Notes: generated by a model not told the origin, from the sequence alone. A stretch of DNA of 64,000 bases from Streptomyces rugosispiralis (GCF_024505145.1 NZ_JANIAA010000044.1:19525-83524), one strand, 5' to 3'; numbered from the stretch's first letter, positions 33,323-42,940 are shown. Made by a program: numbers and translations.

Positions 33323-36300
33323 GTGCGGATCGGGATGCTGGGGCCGTTGGAGGTGCGCGCGGACGACGGCGGGTTGGCCGACGTGCCGGGGGCGCGGTTG
33401 CGCGGGCTGCTGGTCGCCCTTGCGCTCAGGCCGGGGCAGGTGGTCCCGAAGGCGTCGCTCGTCGACTGGATCTGGGGGGAGCGGCCGCCCGCCGATGCGG
33501 CGAACGCCCTGCAACGCCTGGTCTCCCGGCTGCGGAAGGCGCTGCCGGGCGGGGTGATCGAGGGGCAGCCGGACGGCTATCGGCTGCTGGTGGAGCCGGA
33601 TGCCGTGGATGCCGTGCGGTTCGAACGGCTCGTCGGCGCGGGCCAGGGCCGTGCCGAGGACGGGGCCCGGCGGGTGCGGCGGTTGCGCGAGGGCCTCGAG
33701 CTGTGGCGCGGTACGGCCATGCAGGACGTCGGCCCGCAGGACAGCGCCGCGTTCGAGGCCGCGGTCGTACGGCTCGAGGGGTTGCGGCTGACCGCCACGG
33801 AGGAGCGGGCCGAGGCGGAGGTCACCCTCGGGCGGGGTGCGGAGCTGGTGGCGGAGCTGACCGACCTGGTGGCCGCGCACCCGGTGCGGGAACGGCTCGT
33901 CGGCGCGTTGATGCGGGCCCTCGTCGCGGCCGGCCGGGACAGCGAGGCGCTGCAGGTGTACCAGCGGGCGCGGGAGGCGCTGGCCGACGCGCTGGGCGTC
34001 GACCCCTCGCCGGAGCTTGCCGCGTTGCACGTCGCGCTGTTGCGCGGCGAGCTGGGGCGGCGGGAGGAGAGCCCCAGGACCAACCTGCGCGCCGAGCTGA
34101 CCAGCTTCGTCGGCAGGGGTGCCGATGTGGCCGCGGTCCGCGGGCTGATCGCCGAGCACCGGCTCACCACCGTGATCGGGCCGGGCGGCGCGGGGAAGAC
34201 CCGGCTGGCCACGGAGACCGCGCGCACGCTGCTCGGCGATGGCGAACTGCCGGACGGGGCCTGGCTGGTGGAGCTCGCCGCCATCGGCGCGGACGGCGAT
34301 GTGGCGCAGTCGGCGCTCGCCGGGCTCGGCCTCCGGGACGCCCTGCTCGGCGCCGCGCCGAACGCGGAGCTTACGGACCGGCTCATCGCGGCGGTCCGTG
34401 AGCGGGAGGCGCTGCTGATCCTGGACAACTGCGAGCACGTGATCGAGTCCGCGGCGGTGTTCGCCCACCGGGTGCTCGGGGAGTGCCGGCGGCTGCGGAT
34501 CCTGGCGACGAGCCGGGAACCGCTCGGCATCACCGGGGAGGCGCTGTGGCCGGTCGAGCCGCTGGCCCTGCCGGAGGGGGACGCGGGCCCGGACGAGATC
34601 GGCTCCGCGCCCGCCGTTCAGCTGCTGCGGGACCGGGCCGGGGCGGTGCGCCGGGGCCTCGCGGCCGACGTCCGTACGCTGGCGACGATGGTGCGGGTCT
34701 GCCGGGCGCTGGACGGGATGCCGCTGGCGATCGAACTGGCCGCGGCCCGGTTGCGCACCATGTCCATCGATCAGCTCGCCCACCGGCTCGACGACCGCTT
34801 CCGCCTGCTGACCAGCGGCAGCCGTACCGCGCTGCCGCGCCACAAGACGCTGCGCGCGATGGTCGACTGGAGCTGGGAGCTGCTCACCGACGCCGAACGC
34901 ACGGTGTTGCGGAGACTCTCGGTGTTCTCCGGCGGGGCGAGCCTGGAGGCCGCCGAGCGGGTCTGCGCGGGCGACGGAGTCGAGCGGGAGCAGGTGCTGG
35001 AGCTGCTCACCGCGCTGACCGAGAAGTCGCTGCTGGTCGCCGAGGGCGGCGGCGCCCCGCGCTACCGCATGATCGGCACGATCAGGGAGTACGCCGGGCA
35101 CCGGCTCGCGGAGGCGGGGGAGTCGGACCTGGCGCGCCATGCGCATCTCGCCCACTTCACCGAGCTCACCGAGACCGCGGAGCCGCGTCTGCGCCGCGCC
35201 GAGCAGGTGGAGTGGCTGGCCACGCTCGAGGCCGAGCACGACAACATCGGCGCGGCGATGCGCGGCGCGCTCGCGGCGGGCGAGGCGTCGGCGGCGATGC
35301 GGCTCGCGGCGGGCGCGGGCTGGTACTGGTGGCTCGGCGGGCGCAGGACCGAGGGCCTGGAGCTGATCACCGCGGCCACCAGAACCCCCGGGGAGGTGCC
35401 CGACGACGTACGGGCCATGGTGTACGCGCTGATCGTGCACTTCGTGACCTCCGGGCGGAGCGATGAGCGCCAGGCCGCGGAGTGGATCCACGAGGCGCAC
35501 CGGCTCAGTCGGCGCGGCCACTACCACCCGGGGGTGAAGTTCATCGCGGTGCTGGAACGCATGCTGCACACGCCCGAAGCGGCCCTGACCGCGTTCGCAC
35601 CGCTGCTGGACGACGCGGATCCCTGGGTGTGCGCGCTGGCCCGGTGGCACATGGGCAAGATGCGGATCGTGTTCGGGCTGGATGGGCAAGAGAGGCAGCA
35701 GGACGGGCCAGACGGGCGGGGTGGCCAGGACAGGCAGGACGGGCAGGACGGGCCGGGCAGGCAGGACGGGCGGGACGGGCCGGGCAGGCAGGACGGCCAG
35801 GACCAGGAGGACCAGGAGGACCAGGAGCCCCGGGGCAGCCAGGTCCGGCCGGACGGCCCGACCGCGCAGGCGTACCTGGAGGCGGCGCTCGCCGAGTTCC
35901 GGGCGCTCGGCGAGCGGTACGGGATCTCGCTCGCCCTGACCGAGCTGGCGAATCTGCTCGCCGTACGCGGCGACTTCGCCGGTGCGTGCGACCACTACGA
36001 GCAGGCGATCGCGGTCGTCAGCGAGGTCGGTGCCACCGAGGACGTCATCCGGTTGCGGTCGCGGCAGGCGCAGCTGTACTGGCTGCTGGGCGACAAGGAC
36101 GCCGGCGCGGCCGCCATGGCCGAGGCGCGGCGCTGCGCGGAGCGGGTCACCTGGCCGGACGCGCTGGCCGAGCTGGCCTTCGCGCGGGCGGAACTCGCCC
36201 GGTGGGACGGCGACGCCGAGGAGGCCCGCCGGCAACTCGGCCTCGCGACGGCCATGCTGGGCGGCGACGCGGAGCGGGCGGACATCCGCGCGGTGACGCA

Positions 36301-36640
36301 CGACCTGCTCGGCTACCTCGCCGACGACCTCGGCGAGGCGCGGGCGCACCGCGCGGCGGCCTGCGAGGCGGCGGTCGAGGTGGGGTACGTGGTGCTGACC
36401 GCGCATGTGCTCGTCGGGGTCGCGGACCTGGCACTGCGCCGCGACGAGCACGCGCAGGCCGCGCGGCTGCTCGCGGCGAGCACGGCCGTACGCGGGCGGC
36501 GGGACCACGCCCACCCGGACCTGGCCCGGATCGAGCGGGCCGCGCGCGGCCGCCTCGGCGACGCGAAGTTCGCCGAGGCGACCCGGGACGGGACGCGCAC
36601 CAGTTGGTCCCAGCTGGTCGAGGTCACGCTCGCTTCCTGA
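33323..36640 (+). CDS. SARP-type regulator with BTAD, NB-ARC ATPase and TPR domains
   Basis: 1105 residues from GTG 33323 (MRIGMLGPLEV). Order: OmpR-like winged helix (about 1-85), bacterial transcription activation domain (about 90-245), NB-ARC ATPase with Walker A IGPGGAGKTRLA (about 284) and a kinase-2 strand EALLILDNCEHV, a winged-helix half RILATSREPLG/AMVDWSWELL, and C-terminal helical repeats. Around residues 790-840 is a Gln/Asp/Gly-rich insert (GRQDGRDGPGRQDGQDQEDQ) encoded by short DNA repeats. AfsR/LuxR-like STAND regulators of this layout activate secondary metabolism. The 3' end overlaps the convergent DrrB-type gene by 17 bases. Confidence 0.92.
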   Translation: MRIGMLGPLEVRADDGGLADVPGARLRGLLVALALRPGQVVPKASLVDWIWGERPPADAANALQRLVSRLRKALPGGVIEGQPDGYRLLVEPDAVDAVRFERLVGAGQGRAEDGARRVRRLREGLELWRGTAMQDVGPQDSAAFEAAVVRLEGLRLTATEERAEAEVTLGRGAELVAELTDLVAAHPVRERLVGALMRALVAAGRDSEALQVYQRAREALADALGVDPSPELAALHVALLRGELGRREESPRTNLRAELTSFVGRGADVAAVRGLIAEHRLTTVIGPGGAGKTRLATETARTLLGDGELPDGAWLVELAAIGADGDVAQSALAGLGLRDALLGAAPNAELTDRLIAAVREREALLILDNCEHVIESAAVFAHRVLGECRRLRILATSREPLGITGEALWPVEPLALPEGDAGPDEIGSAPAVQLLRDRAGAVRRGLAADVRTLATMVRVCRALDGMPLAIELAAARLRTMSIDQLAHRLDDRFRLLTSGSRTALPRHKTLRAMVDWSWELLTDAERTVLRRLSVFSGGASLEAAERVCAGDGVEREQVLELLTALTEKSLLVAEGGGAPRYRMIGTIREYAGHRLAEAGESDLARHAHLAHFTELTETAEPRLRRAEQVEWLATLEAEHDNIGAAMRGALAAGEASAAMRLAAGAGWYWWLGGRRTEGLELITAATRTPGEVPDDVRAMVYALIVHFVTSGRSDERQAAEWIHEAHRLSRRGHYHPGVKFIAVLERMLHTPEAALTAFAPLLDDADPWVCALARWHMGKMRIVFGLDGQERQQDGPDGRGGQDRQDGQDGPGRQDGRDGPGRQDGQDQEDQEDQEPRGSQVRPDGPTAQAYLEAALAEFRALGERYGISLALTELANLLAVRGDFAGACDHYEQAIAVVSEVGATEDVIRLRSRQAQLYWLLGDKDAGAAAMAEARRCAERVTWPDALAELAFARAELARWDGDAEEARRQLGLATAMLGGDAERADIRAVTHDLLGYLADDLGEARAHRAAACEAAVEVGYVVLTAHVLVGVADLALRRDEHAQAARLLAASTAVRGRRDHAHPDLARIERAARGRLGDAKFAEATRDGTRTSWSQLVEVTLAS

Positions 36641-37388
36641 ACGTGGCGATCGCCCATACGTACCCGACGAGCGTGAACCCGACGCACCAGGCGACGGCCG
36701 TGAACGCGTCGCCGGTCGACGGGTGGCCGCCCGACAGCAGCCCGCGCAGCGTCTCGATGATCGGTGTGAAGGGCTGGTACTCCGCGAACTGCCGCACCCC
36801 GGTCCCCATCGTGTCCGCGGGTACGAACGCGCTGCTCAGGAACGGCAACATGATCAGCGGCACGGTGGCCATGCCCGCCGACTCCACGGTCTTGGCGGCC
36901 AGGCCCATGGCGACCGTGAGCCAGCTGGTCGCGAAGGCGAGCAACAGCATGAGGCCGATCACGGCGAGCCACTGGAGGAAGCTCGCATGCGGACGGAACC
37001 CCATCGCGAAGCCGACGCCGACGATGACCGCGTCGGCGATCAGACTGCGCACCGTGGTGGAGACGACATAACCGGCCAGCACGGCGCCGTGGGAGACGTC
37101 CATGGCCTTGAACCGGTTGTTGATGCCCTTCGTCATATCGCCGTTCACGGCCGCCGCGGTCGGGCCCAGCCCGTAGGTGATGGCCATGACGGTCAAGCCC
37201 GGCACGGCGTAGTCGATGTACTCGCCCGTGACCTTGAAGGCGCCGCCGAAGACGTAGACGAACATCAGCATCATCACGACGGGAAACAGGACCGCCTGGA
37301 AGACCGTGACCGGATTCCTGACCGTGTGCTTGAAGTTGCGACGCAGCATGATCGCCGCGTCGCCGAACGACGTCGAGACAGTGCTCAT
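36624..37388 (-). CDS. ABC-2 type permease (DrrB-like)
   Basis: 254 residues; ATG 37388 overlaps the ATPase stop by 4 bases, so the pair is translationally coupled. Six hydrophobic segments, starting after LRRNFKHTVRNPVTVFQAVLF, with the ABC-2 signature around FMLPFLSSAFVPADTMGTGV (residues about 170-190) and a final TM before FRKRA. It forms the membrane channel of the DrrAB exporter for daunorubicin-like drugs or lipids. It converges on the SARP-like regulator. Confidence 0.93.
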   Translation of the reverse strand: MSTVSTSFGDAAIMLRRNFKHTVRNPVTVFQAVLFPVVMMLMFVYVFGGAFKVTGEYIDYAVPGLTVMAITYGLGPTAAAVNGDMTKGINNRFKAMDVSHGAVLAGYVVSTTVRSLIADAVIVGVGFAMGFRPHASFLQWLAVIGLMLLLAFATSWLTVAMGLAAKTVESAGMATVPLIMLPFLSSAFVPADTMGTGVRQFAEYQPFTPIIETLRGLLSGGHPSTGDAFTAVAWCVGFTLVGYVWAIATFRKRA

Positions 37389-38368
37389 TCCGCGATCGCC
37401 TCCGTTGTGGCGTGTGTGGTGTGTGCTTCGTGTGTGGTGTCCGCGGCCTGTGTGGCGTGACCGGTCAGGGCGAAGAAGACGTCATCGAGGTCCGGTGTGT
37501 GCACCGAAAACGCATCCGCGGTGATCGTGTGCTCATCGAGCTTGTCCAGCAGGGCCCGCAGCGACTTCGAGTCACCGTTGCTGGGCACCCGCAGGGTCAG
37601 CTCCTGGTCGTCCCGGGTGGACCCGGGCAGGGCCCCCGCCGCCGCGTCGAGTTCGCGGAGCCCGGCGAACCGGAGCCGGACATGGGTGCCGGGGACCTGG
37701 CGCTTGAGCTGCTCGGGGGTGCCCTGGGCGACCAGGCGGCCCTGGTCGAGCACCGCGATCCGGTCGGCGAGCTGGTCGGCTTCGTCGAGGTACTGGGTGG
37801 TGAGGAAGATGGTCGTGCCGTCGGCCACCAACTCGCGGACGATCCCCCACATCGCGCGCCTGCTGCGCGGGTCAAGACCGGTCGTCGGCTCGTCCAGGAA
37901 GATGATCCGCGGGTTGCCGACCAGCGTCATCGCCAGGTCCAGCTTCCGGCGCATACCGCCGGAGTAGGTCGCCGCCATCTTGTCCGCGGACTGCGCCAGG
38001 TCGAACCGCTCCAGCAGCCGCCCGACCACCTGGTCACCGGAGCGGACGCGCTTCAGGTCCGCCATCAGCCGCAGGTTCTCCCGGCCCGACAGCAGCTCGT
38101 CCACGGCGGCGAACTGACCGGTCACGCCGATGACCGCGCGTACCTCCTTGATCCCCGTCACCACGTCGTGCCCGGCGACGCGCACCGTTCCGGCGTCGGC
38201 CTTCATCAACGTCGTCAGGACGTTCACCGTTGTCGTCTTGCCTGCCCCATTCGGGCCGAGCATGGAAAAAACCGATCCCGCGGCGACCTCGAAGTCGATG
38301 CCGTCGAGCACGACTTTGTCGCCATATGCCTTGCGCAGCCCGGAAACTGCGATCGCCGAACTCTTCAT
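37385..38368 (-). CDS. ABC exporter ATPase (DrrA-like)
   Basis: About 327 residues from ATG 38368. Walker A MLGPNGAGKTTTVNVL, Q-loop in GVTGQFAAVDELL, ABC signature YSGGMRRKLDLA, Walker B RIIFLDEPTTGLDPRSR and an H-loop substitute TTQYLDEADQL, as in DrrA. The C-terminal 100 residues are the DrrA-specific regulatory domain (PDLDDVFFALTG). It energises export by the ABC-2 permease below. The tail has Thr/His repeats (THEAHTTHATTE). TGTCAGG repeats lie upstream. Confidence 0.94.
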   Translation of the reverse strand: MKSSAIAVSGLRKAYGDKVVLDGIDFEVAAGSVFSMLGPNGAGKTTTVNVLTTLMKADAGTVRVAGHDVVTGIKEVRAVIGVTGQFAAVDELLSGRENLRLMADLKRVRSGDQVVGRLLERFDLAQSADKMAATYSGGMRRKLDLAMTLVGNPRIIFLDEPTTGLDPRSRRAMWGIVRELVADGTTIFLTTQYLDEADQLADRIAVLDQGRLVAQGTPEQLKRQVPGTHVRLRFAGLRELDAAAGALPGSTRDDQELTLRVPSNGDSKSLRALLDKLDEHTITADAFSVHTPDLDDVFFALTGHATQAADTTHEAHTTHATTEAIAE

Positions 38369-38390
38369 GTCCAACACGGTCCCGGCCGGG

Positions 38391-38431
38391 CCTGACACCC
38401 GCCTGTCACGCCCCTGACACGGCCCCTGACA
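38391..38431 (-). promoter_or_regulatory. Four CCTGACA repeats at helical spacing before drrA
   Basis: CCTGACA at 38391, CCTGTCA at 38402, CCTGACA at 38413 and at 38425, spaced 11, 11 and 12 bases. On the minus strand this reads as iterated TGTCAGG ahead of the ABC exporter. Phased repeats of this type are used by SARP-type and OmpR-type activators. Confidence 0.5.
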
Positions 38432-38472
38432 TGGCGTTGCGCCTCAACCGCCGCGACAGGTCGGCGCGGAGG

Positions 38473-38901
38473 TCAGAAGGCGAAGCGGCTTACGGTCTCC
38501 GGGTGGATGACGAGACGAAGCTGCTCCGTCGCCAGGATCTCGGCGAGGTCGTGGGCGCGGGCCGGGTCGTCGAGATCCCAGTAACGAGCGGCCAGGCGGG
38601 CGCACAACTCGTGTGCTCCGCCGGGTTCCACCGAGGTACGGCCGGCGACCGACAGCCAGCGTTCGCGTTCCCCCACGGGGGCGGCGACGACGATCGAGGC
38701 GCGGGGGTCGCGGCGCAGCCGCCGTACCTTGACCGAGTCCGGGGCCGTGAACAGCTGGATCGTGCCCTCGGCGGTGGCCTCGAACCACACCGGCCGGGGC
38801 TGCGGCGGAACCGGCCCCTCGGCCACGGACAGGAACCCGTGCAGGGGGCGGCGGAGGAACTCGAGGTCCTGGGCGGTCAGCGAACTGGTGTCGGTGCTCA
38901 T
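38473..38901 (-). CDS. Pyridoxamine 5'-phosphate oxidase-fold protein
   Basis: 142 residues from ATG 38901, behind GGAAAGG. Split-barrel flavin-binding fold: FLRRPLHGFLSVAEG, PRPVWFEATAEGTIQLFT, VKVRRLRRDPRASIVVAA and RWLSVAGRTSVE, with a C-terminal IHPETVSRFAF. Such proteins bind FMN or F420 and reduce diverse substrates. It follows the NmrA-type gene after 71 bases on the same strand, so the two are probably co-transcribed. Confidence 0.85.
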   Translation of the reverse strand: MSTDTSSLTAQDLEFLRRPLHGFLSVAEGPVPPQPRPVWFEATAEGTIQLFTAPDSVKVRRLRRDPRASIVVAAPVGERERWLSVAGRTSVEPGGAHELCARLAARYWDLDDPARAHDLAEILATEQLRLVIHPETVSRFAF

Positions 38902-38972
38902 CACGGCCTTTCCGATGGGTGAGGGGGGAACGGCGGAACGGGCGTTCCGGGGACGACGGTCGAGCGGCTCGG

Positions 38973-39821
38973 TCAACCGCCGTCGGGGCGCCCCCAGGCG
39001 CCCGCCGCCGCGGCCCGTACGACGTAGTCCTCGAAGGTCCGGGGCGCCCGCCCCAGCACGGTGGCGAGGTCGTCCGTCGTCCCGGCGAGCAGCCCGCGTT
39101 CCATCATTACGAACATCTCGGCCACGTGCTGGGCGTCGTCCTCGCTCAAGCCCTCCTCGACCAGCGACGCGGCGTACTCGGCGGGGGAGACCCGCCGGTA
39201 GCTGAGGGGCCGCCCGGACGCCCGGGAGATCAGCTCGACGGCCGCGCCGAAGGTGAGCGCACGCGGTCCGGTCAGCTCGTAGACCCGCCCGGCGTGCCGG
39301 CCGGGCTCGGTCAGCACCGCGGCCGCGGCGTCGGCGACGTCCTCGACGTCGATGAACGGCTCGGGTACCGCGTCGGCCGGGAGCGCCAGCTCCCCGGCGA
39401 CCAGCGGGGCGTGGAAGACGTCCTCGTCGAAGTTCTGGGCGAAGTTCGACGGCCGCAGGACGGTCCACTCCAGCGCCGAGCCGCGCACGGCGTCCTCGGC
39501 CGAGCGCATGTCCAGTCCGAACGTGGAGTCGCCCCAGGTGTCGGCGCCGCGCCCGGAGAGCAGGACCAGCCGCCGCACCCCGGCGGCCTCGGCGCGGGCC
39601 ACGAACTCGTGCGCCGGGCCCGGCACGGGCGGGGCCACCACGTAGGCGGCGGCGACGCCGCGCAGGGCCGCGTCCCAGCCGCCGGGGTCGGACCAGTCGA
39701 ACCGGGTCCGGCTCGACCGGGAGGCGGTACGCACCGGCGTGCCGCCCAGCCGCAACCGGGCGACGACCCGCCGACCGGTCTTGCCGGTCGCGCCGAGGAC
39801 AAGAGTGGTGTCGTTGCTCAT
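38973..39821 (-). CDS. NmrA-like NAD(P)-binding protein
   Basis: 282 residues from ATG 39821. Atypical SDR with N-terminal LVLGATGKTGRRVVARL, WTVLRPSNFAQNFDED and FIDVEDVADAAAAVL. The catalytic Tyr-x3-Lys is absent, as in NmrA/HSCARG redox sensors and TMR-type reductases. It is divergent from an AraC regulator, whose start is 82 bases away. A role in redox sensing or reduction of a quinone-like substrate is likely, but the substrate is not evident. Confidence 0.9.
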   Translation of the reverse strand: MSNDTTLVLGATGKTGRRVVARLRLGGTPVRTASRSSRTRFDWSDPGGWDAALRGVAAAYVVAPPVPGPAHEFVARAEAAGVRRLVLLSGRGADTWGDSTFGLDMRSAEDAVRGSALEWTVLRPSNFAQNFDEDVFHAPLVAGELALPADAVPEPFIDVEDVADAAAAVLTEPGRHAGRVYELTGPRALTFGAAVELISRASGRPLSYRRVSPAEYAASLVEEGLSEDDAQHVAEMFVMMERGLLAGTTDDLATVLGRAPRTFEDYVVRAAAAGAWGRPDGG

Positions 39822-39903
39822 GACGCCGATTGAACACGGCCGATCCGGACGATCCCATGGGTGAAGAGCCGGATCACCTGTGTATTCGTCTAAACTCACT
39901 GAG

Positions 39904-40845
39904 GTGGACGCGTTCAGTGACCTGATCCGCGGGGTGCGAGCTCACGGCTCGCTGTTCGGCAGCTCGACCCTGTCCCCGCCCTGGGCGCTGCACTTCGTGG
40001 ACGGCGCGCCGCTGACCCTGTGCACCGTGCTCACCGGGTCGGGCTGGATCGTGCCGGAGCACCGTCCGCCCGAGCGGCTCCGCGCCCGCGAGACGATCGT
40101 CGTACGCGGCCCTGGGACGTTCACCTTCGTCGACGAGGTCGGCACCCGGGCCGAGCCGATCGCCTGCGGCGAGCACTGCGCGACGCCCGAGCAGGGCGGG
40201 ACCAGGCACCGGCGCGGCTGGCACGACGACGGGAACGACAGCGGTCGGGACGGTGCGACGACCCTGATCGTCGGCGCCTACCCCGTGCGCGGCGAGATCA
40301 GCCGCCGGCTGCTGGACGCGCTGCCCGTCGTGCTGCGGGTGGACGCCGGGGGCACGGCCGACCCCGTGCTCGACCACCTCGCCGCCGAGGTCGCCGTCGA
40401 CACGCCGGGCCAGCAGGTGGTCCTCGACCGGCTGCTGGACTGGCTGCTGGTCTGCACACTGCGCGAGTGGCTCGACCGGCCCGGCGGCGAGCCCCCGGCC
40501 TGGTGGGCCGCCCAGCGGGACCCGGTGGTCGGCCGGGCGCTGCGCCTGCTGCACGCCGAACCGGCGGCACCCTGGACGGTCGCCACGCTGGCCGAGCGCG
40601 CCGGGGTGTCGCGTTCGACGCTGGCCAAGCGGTTCGCCGACCTGGTCGGCGAACCCCCGCTGACCTACCTCACCCGCTGGCGCATGACGCTCGCGGCGGA
40701 CCTCCTGGTCGAGCGGGAGGCCGCGACCGTCGCGGACATCGCCCGCACCGTGGGCTACTCCGACCCGTTCGGTTTCAGCGCGGCGTTCAAACGGGTCCGA
40801 GGCGTCAACCCGAGCGACTTCCGCCGCACCGCGACCACCCCCTGA
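39904..40845 (+). CDS. AraC-family regulator with N-terminal cupin
   Basis: 313 residues from GTG 39904; an in-frame GTG at 39880 is possible. Residues 1-190 are a cupin_6-type ligand domain (PPWALHFVDGAPLTLCTVL, VVRGPGTFTFVDEV). The C-terminal HTH pair contains WTVATLAERAGVSRSTLAKRF and TVADIARTVGYSDPFGFSAAFKR (family Pro/Gly signatures intact). TAAACT (39891-39896) just before the start suggests a leaderless or short-leader transcript. Likely controls the divergent NmrA/PNPOx pair. Confidence 0.9.
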   Translation: MDAFSDLIRGVRAHGSLFGSSTLSPPWALHFVDGAPLTLCTVLTGSGWIVPEHRPPERLRARETIVVRGPGTFTFVDEVGTRAEPIACGEHCATPEQGGTRHRRGWHDDGNDSGRDGATTLIVGAYPVRGEISRRLLDALPVVLRVDAGGTADPVLDHLAAEVAVDTPGQQVVLDRLLDWLLVCTLREWLDRPGGEPPAWWAAQRDPVVGRALRLLHAEPAAPWTVATLAERAGVSRSTLAKRFADLVGEPPLTYLTRWRMTLAADLLVEREAATVADIARTVGYSDPFGFSAAFKRVRGVNPSDFRRTATTP

Positions 40846-40921
40846 AAGACGCCGGAACGACGGCTCGGCTCAGTGCGCGAACTCATCGCGCGAACTCGGT
40901 GCGCGAATGGACGGTCCGACA

Positions 40922-41758
40922 TCACCGTGCGCACAACCGGTCCAATGCCGACTGGCTCTCCTCGTCCGCGGCGCGGAAGATCAGCAACCGCTGGTCCGGA
41001 TCCTGAAGTGGCATCAGCACTTCGAAATGCACCGCGAGCTCACCGACGTCAGGATGCCGTATCGCCTTGGCCCCGCGGCCATTGACCTTGACATCTCGCT
41101 CGGACCACAGGCGCGCGAATTCCTCGTCATGAGTGGTGAATTCGGTGATGAGGTCGGTCAACGCCTGATCCTCCGGATGCGCGGCCCACGCGGCGCGCAG
41201 ATGGGCGATCCCCTCCCGTACGACGCGTTCGCGGTCGACGTAGAACTCACGTATCCGCGGATGCATCAGGCACAGCCACATCGAATTGCGCCGCGCCGGC
41301 GGCAGGGTGCCGAAATCCAGGAGCAGCCTCGCCATTTCGTCGTTCCAGGCCAGGATGTCGTAGCGGTGGTTCATCAGCATGGCCGGCAGCGGCGACAGGT
41401 CGGCGACCAGCCGGGCCAGCGGCGGCACCGCGGTGGTGGCGGGCTTGCCGGCGTCGCGGGGGCGGCGCTGCCGGGCGAGGTCGAAGAGATAGGTGCGTTC
41501 GTCCGGGCCCAGGCGCAGCGCCCGGGACAGCGCCTCCACCACGTCCGCCGAGGGCCGCAGCCCGCGGCCCTGCTCCAGCCGCACGATGTAGTCGATGCTG
41601 ACCCCGGCCAGCTCGGCGACCTCTTCGCGACGCAGCCCCGGGGTCCGCCGGGACCGCCGACGCGACGGCAGGCCGAAATCGTCCGGGTTCAGGCGTTCGC
41701 GTCGGGTCCGCAGGAACGCGGCCAGCTCCCGTGTCGCGTCCACGGTGGTGGTCGTCAT
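40922..41758 (-). CDS. XRE regulator with MmyB-like domain
   Basis: 278 residues. HTH with RTPGLRREEVAELAGVSIDYIVRLEQ (about residues 38-63), then the MmyB domain: RYDILAWNDEMARLL, EFYVDRERVVREGIAHLRA, EFARLWSERDVKVNG, HPDVGELAVHFEVL. It resembles the proteins at 31184 and 46675 in layout. It is divergent from an aldo/keto reductase (118 bases between starts), the probable target. Confidence 0.9.
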   Translation of the reverse strand: MTTTTVDATRELAAFLRTRRERLNPDDFGLPSRRRSRRTPGLRREEVAELAGVSIDYIVRLEQGRGLRPSADVVEALSRALRLGPDERTYLFDLARQRRPRDAGKPATTAVPPLARLVADLSPLPAMLMNHRYDILAWNDEMARLLLDFGTLPPARRNSMWLCLMHPRIREFYVDRERVVREGIAHLRAAWAAHPEDQALTDLITEFTTHDEEFARLWSERDVKVNGRGAKAIRHPDVGELAVHFEVLMPLQDPDQRLLIFRAADEESQSALDRLCAR

Positions 41759-41875
41759 GTCCGATCCAACAGCAAGGGTAGGACTGGTGTTCCCAGGAAT
41801 TTCCTTCCCTTATCCCCGGCTCGCGGCGGTCCCAGGCTTGTTCCCGGCAACGGATCACACGCACAGGAGGACACG

Positions 41876-42940
41876 ATGTCGCTCACCCTCGACACCTATC
41901 GGCTGCTGGGCCGCTCCGGGCTGCGGGTCTCACCGCTGGCGCTGGGTACGGCGACCTTCGGTACCGAGTGGGGCTGGGGCGCCGAGCAGGACGAGGCGCG
42001 CAAGCTGTTCGACCTCTACGTCGAGCGCGGTGGCAACTTCATCGACACCGCCAACACCTACACCGATGGCAGCTCCGAGCGTCTGCTGGGCGAATTCACC
42101 CGCGACAACCGCGAAAGTCTGGTGCTGGCGACGAAATACACGACGCTGCGCCGGCCCGGCGATCCGAATTCCGGGGGCTCGCACCGCAAGAGCCTGTTCG
42201 CGTCGGTGGAAGCCAGCCTGCGGCAGCTGAATACGGACTACATCGATCTGCTCTATCTGCACGTGTGGGATTTCACGACACCGGTCGAGGAGATCCTGCG
42301 CGGCATGGACGACCTGGTCCGGCAGGGCAAGGTCCTGTACGTGGCGATCTCCAACGCCCCGGCCTGGCAGGTGTCGCGCATGCAGACGATCGCCGATCTG
42401 CGCGGCTGGTCACCGCTGGTCGCGCTGCAGATCGAATACAACCTGATCGAGCGCACCGGGGAACGTGACCTGATCCCCATGGCCCGCGAGATGGGGCTGG
42501 GTGTGGTCCCGTATTCACCGCTGGCCGGCGGGGTGCTCACCGGCAAGTACAGCCGCGACGACCTGTCCGCGACGAACGCCGGATCCGACGACGGTACCCG
42601 CAAGAACTTCAACCTCGGCTTGGGCACGCTCACCGAACGCAACCTCGCCATCGCCGATGTCCTGAAGGAGGTCGCCACGGAACTGGGCCACACCCCCGCC
42701 CAGGTCGGGCTGGCCTGGACGCTGCGGAACCCGAACGTGACGGCACCGATCATCGGCGCACGCACCCCCGCGCAGCTGGAGAGCAATCTGGGTGCCCTGG
42801 AGGTCGACTTCACCGCCGCCCAACTGGCCCGCCTCGACGAGGCCGGCGCGATCGAACTCGGCGCCCCGCACGGCCTGCTCGCCAGTGACCACATCCGCAA
42901 GGTGACCAAGGGCGACCTGAAGATCGAAACCCGCCGCTGA
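41876..42940 (+). CDS. Aldo/keto reductase
   Basis: 354 residues from ATG 41876 with a perfect AGGAGG. NADPH-dependent TIM-barrel oxidoreductase: GNFIDTANTYTDG (catalytic Asp and Tyr in DTANTY), LATKYT (Lys), LLYLHVWD (His), C-terminal PIIGARTPAQLESNLGALE for cofactor. It reduces aldehydes or ketones of unknown identity. Divergent from the MmyB-type regulator. Confidence 0.94.
   Translation: MSLTLDTYRLLGRSGLRVSPLALGTATFGTEWGWGAEQDEARKLFDLYVERGGNFIDTANTYTDGSSERLLGEFTRDNRESLVLATKYTTLRRPGDPNSGGSHRKSLFASVEASLRQLNTDYIDLLYLHVWDFTTPVEEILRGMDDLVRQGKVLYVAISNAPAWQVSRMQTIADLRGWSPLVALQIEYNLIERTGERDLIPMAREMGLGVVPYSPLAGGVLTGKYSRDDLSATNAGSDDGTRKNFNLGLGTLTERNLAIADVLKEVATELGHTPAQVGLAWTLRNPNVTAPIIGARTPAQLESNLGALEVDFTAAQLARLDEAGAIELGAPHGLLASDHIRKVTKGDLKIETRR

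Noticed and set aside
32828..36514. 1228-codon open frame antisense to the SARP-like regulator
   Set aside because: Shadow of the real gene; Arg/Pro/Leu-rich with no domains. The + strand has BTAD, Walker A and TPR features.
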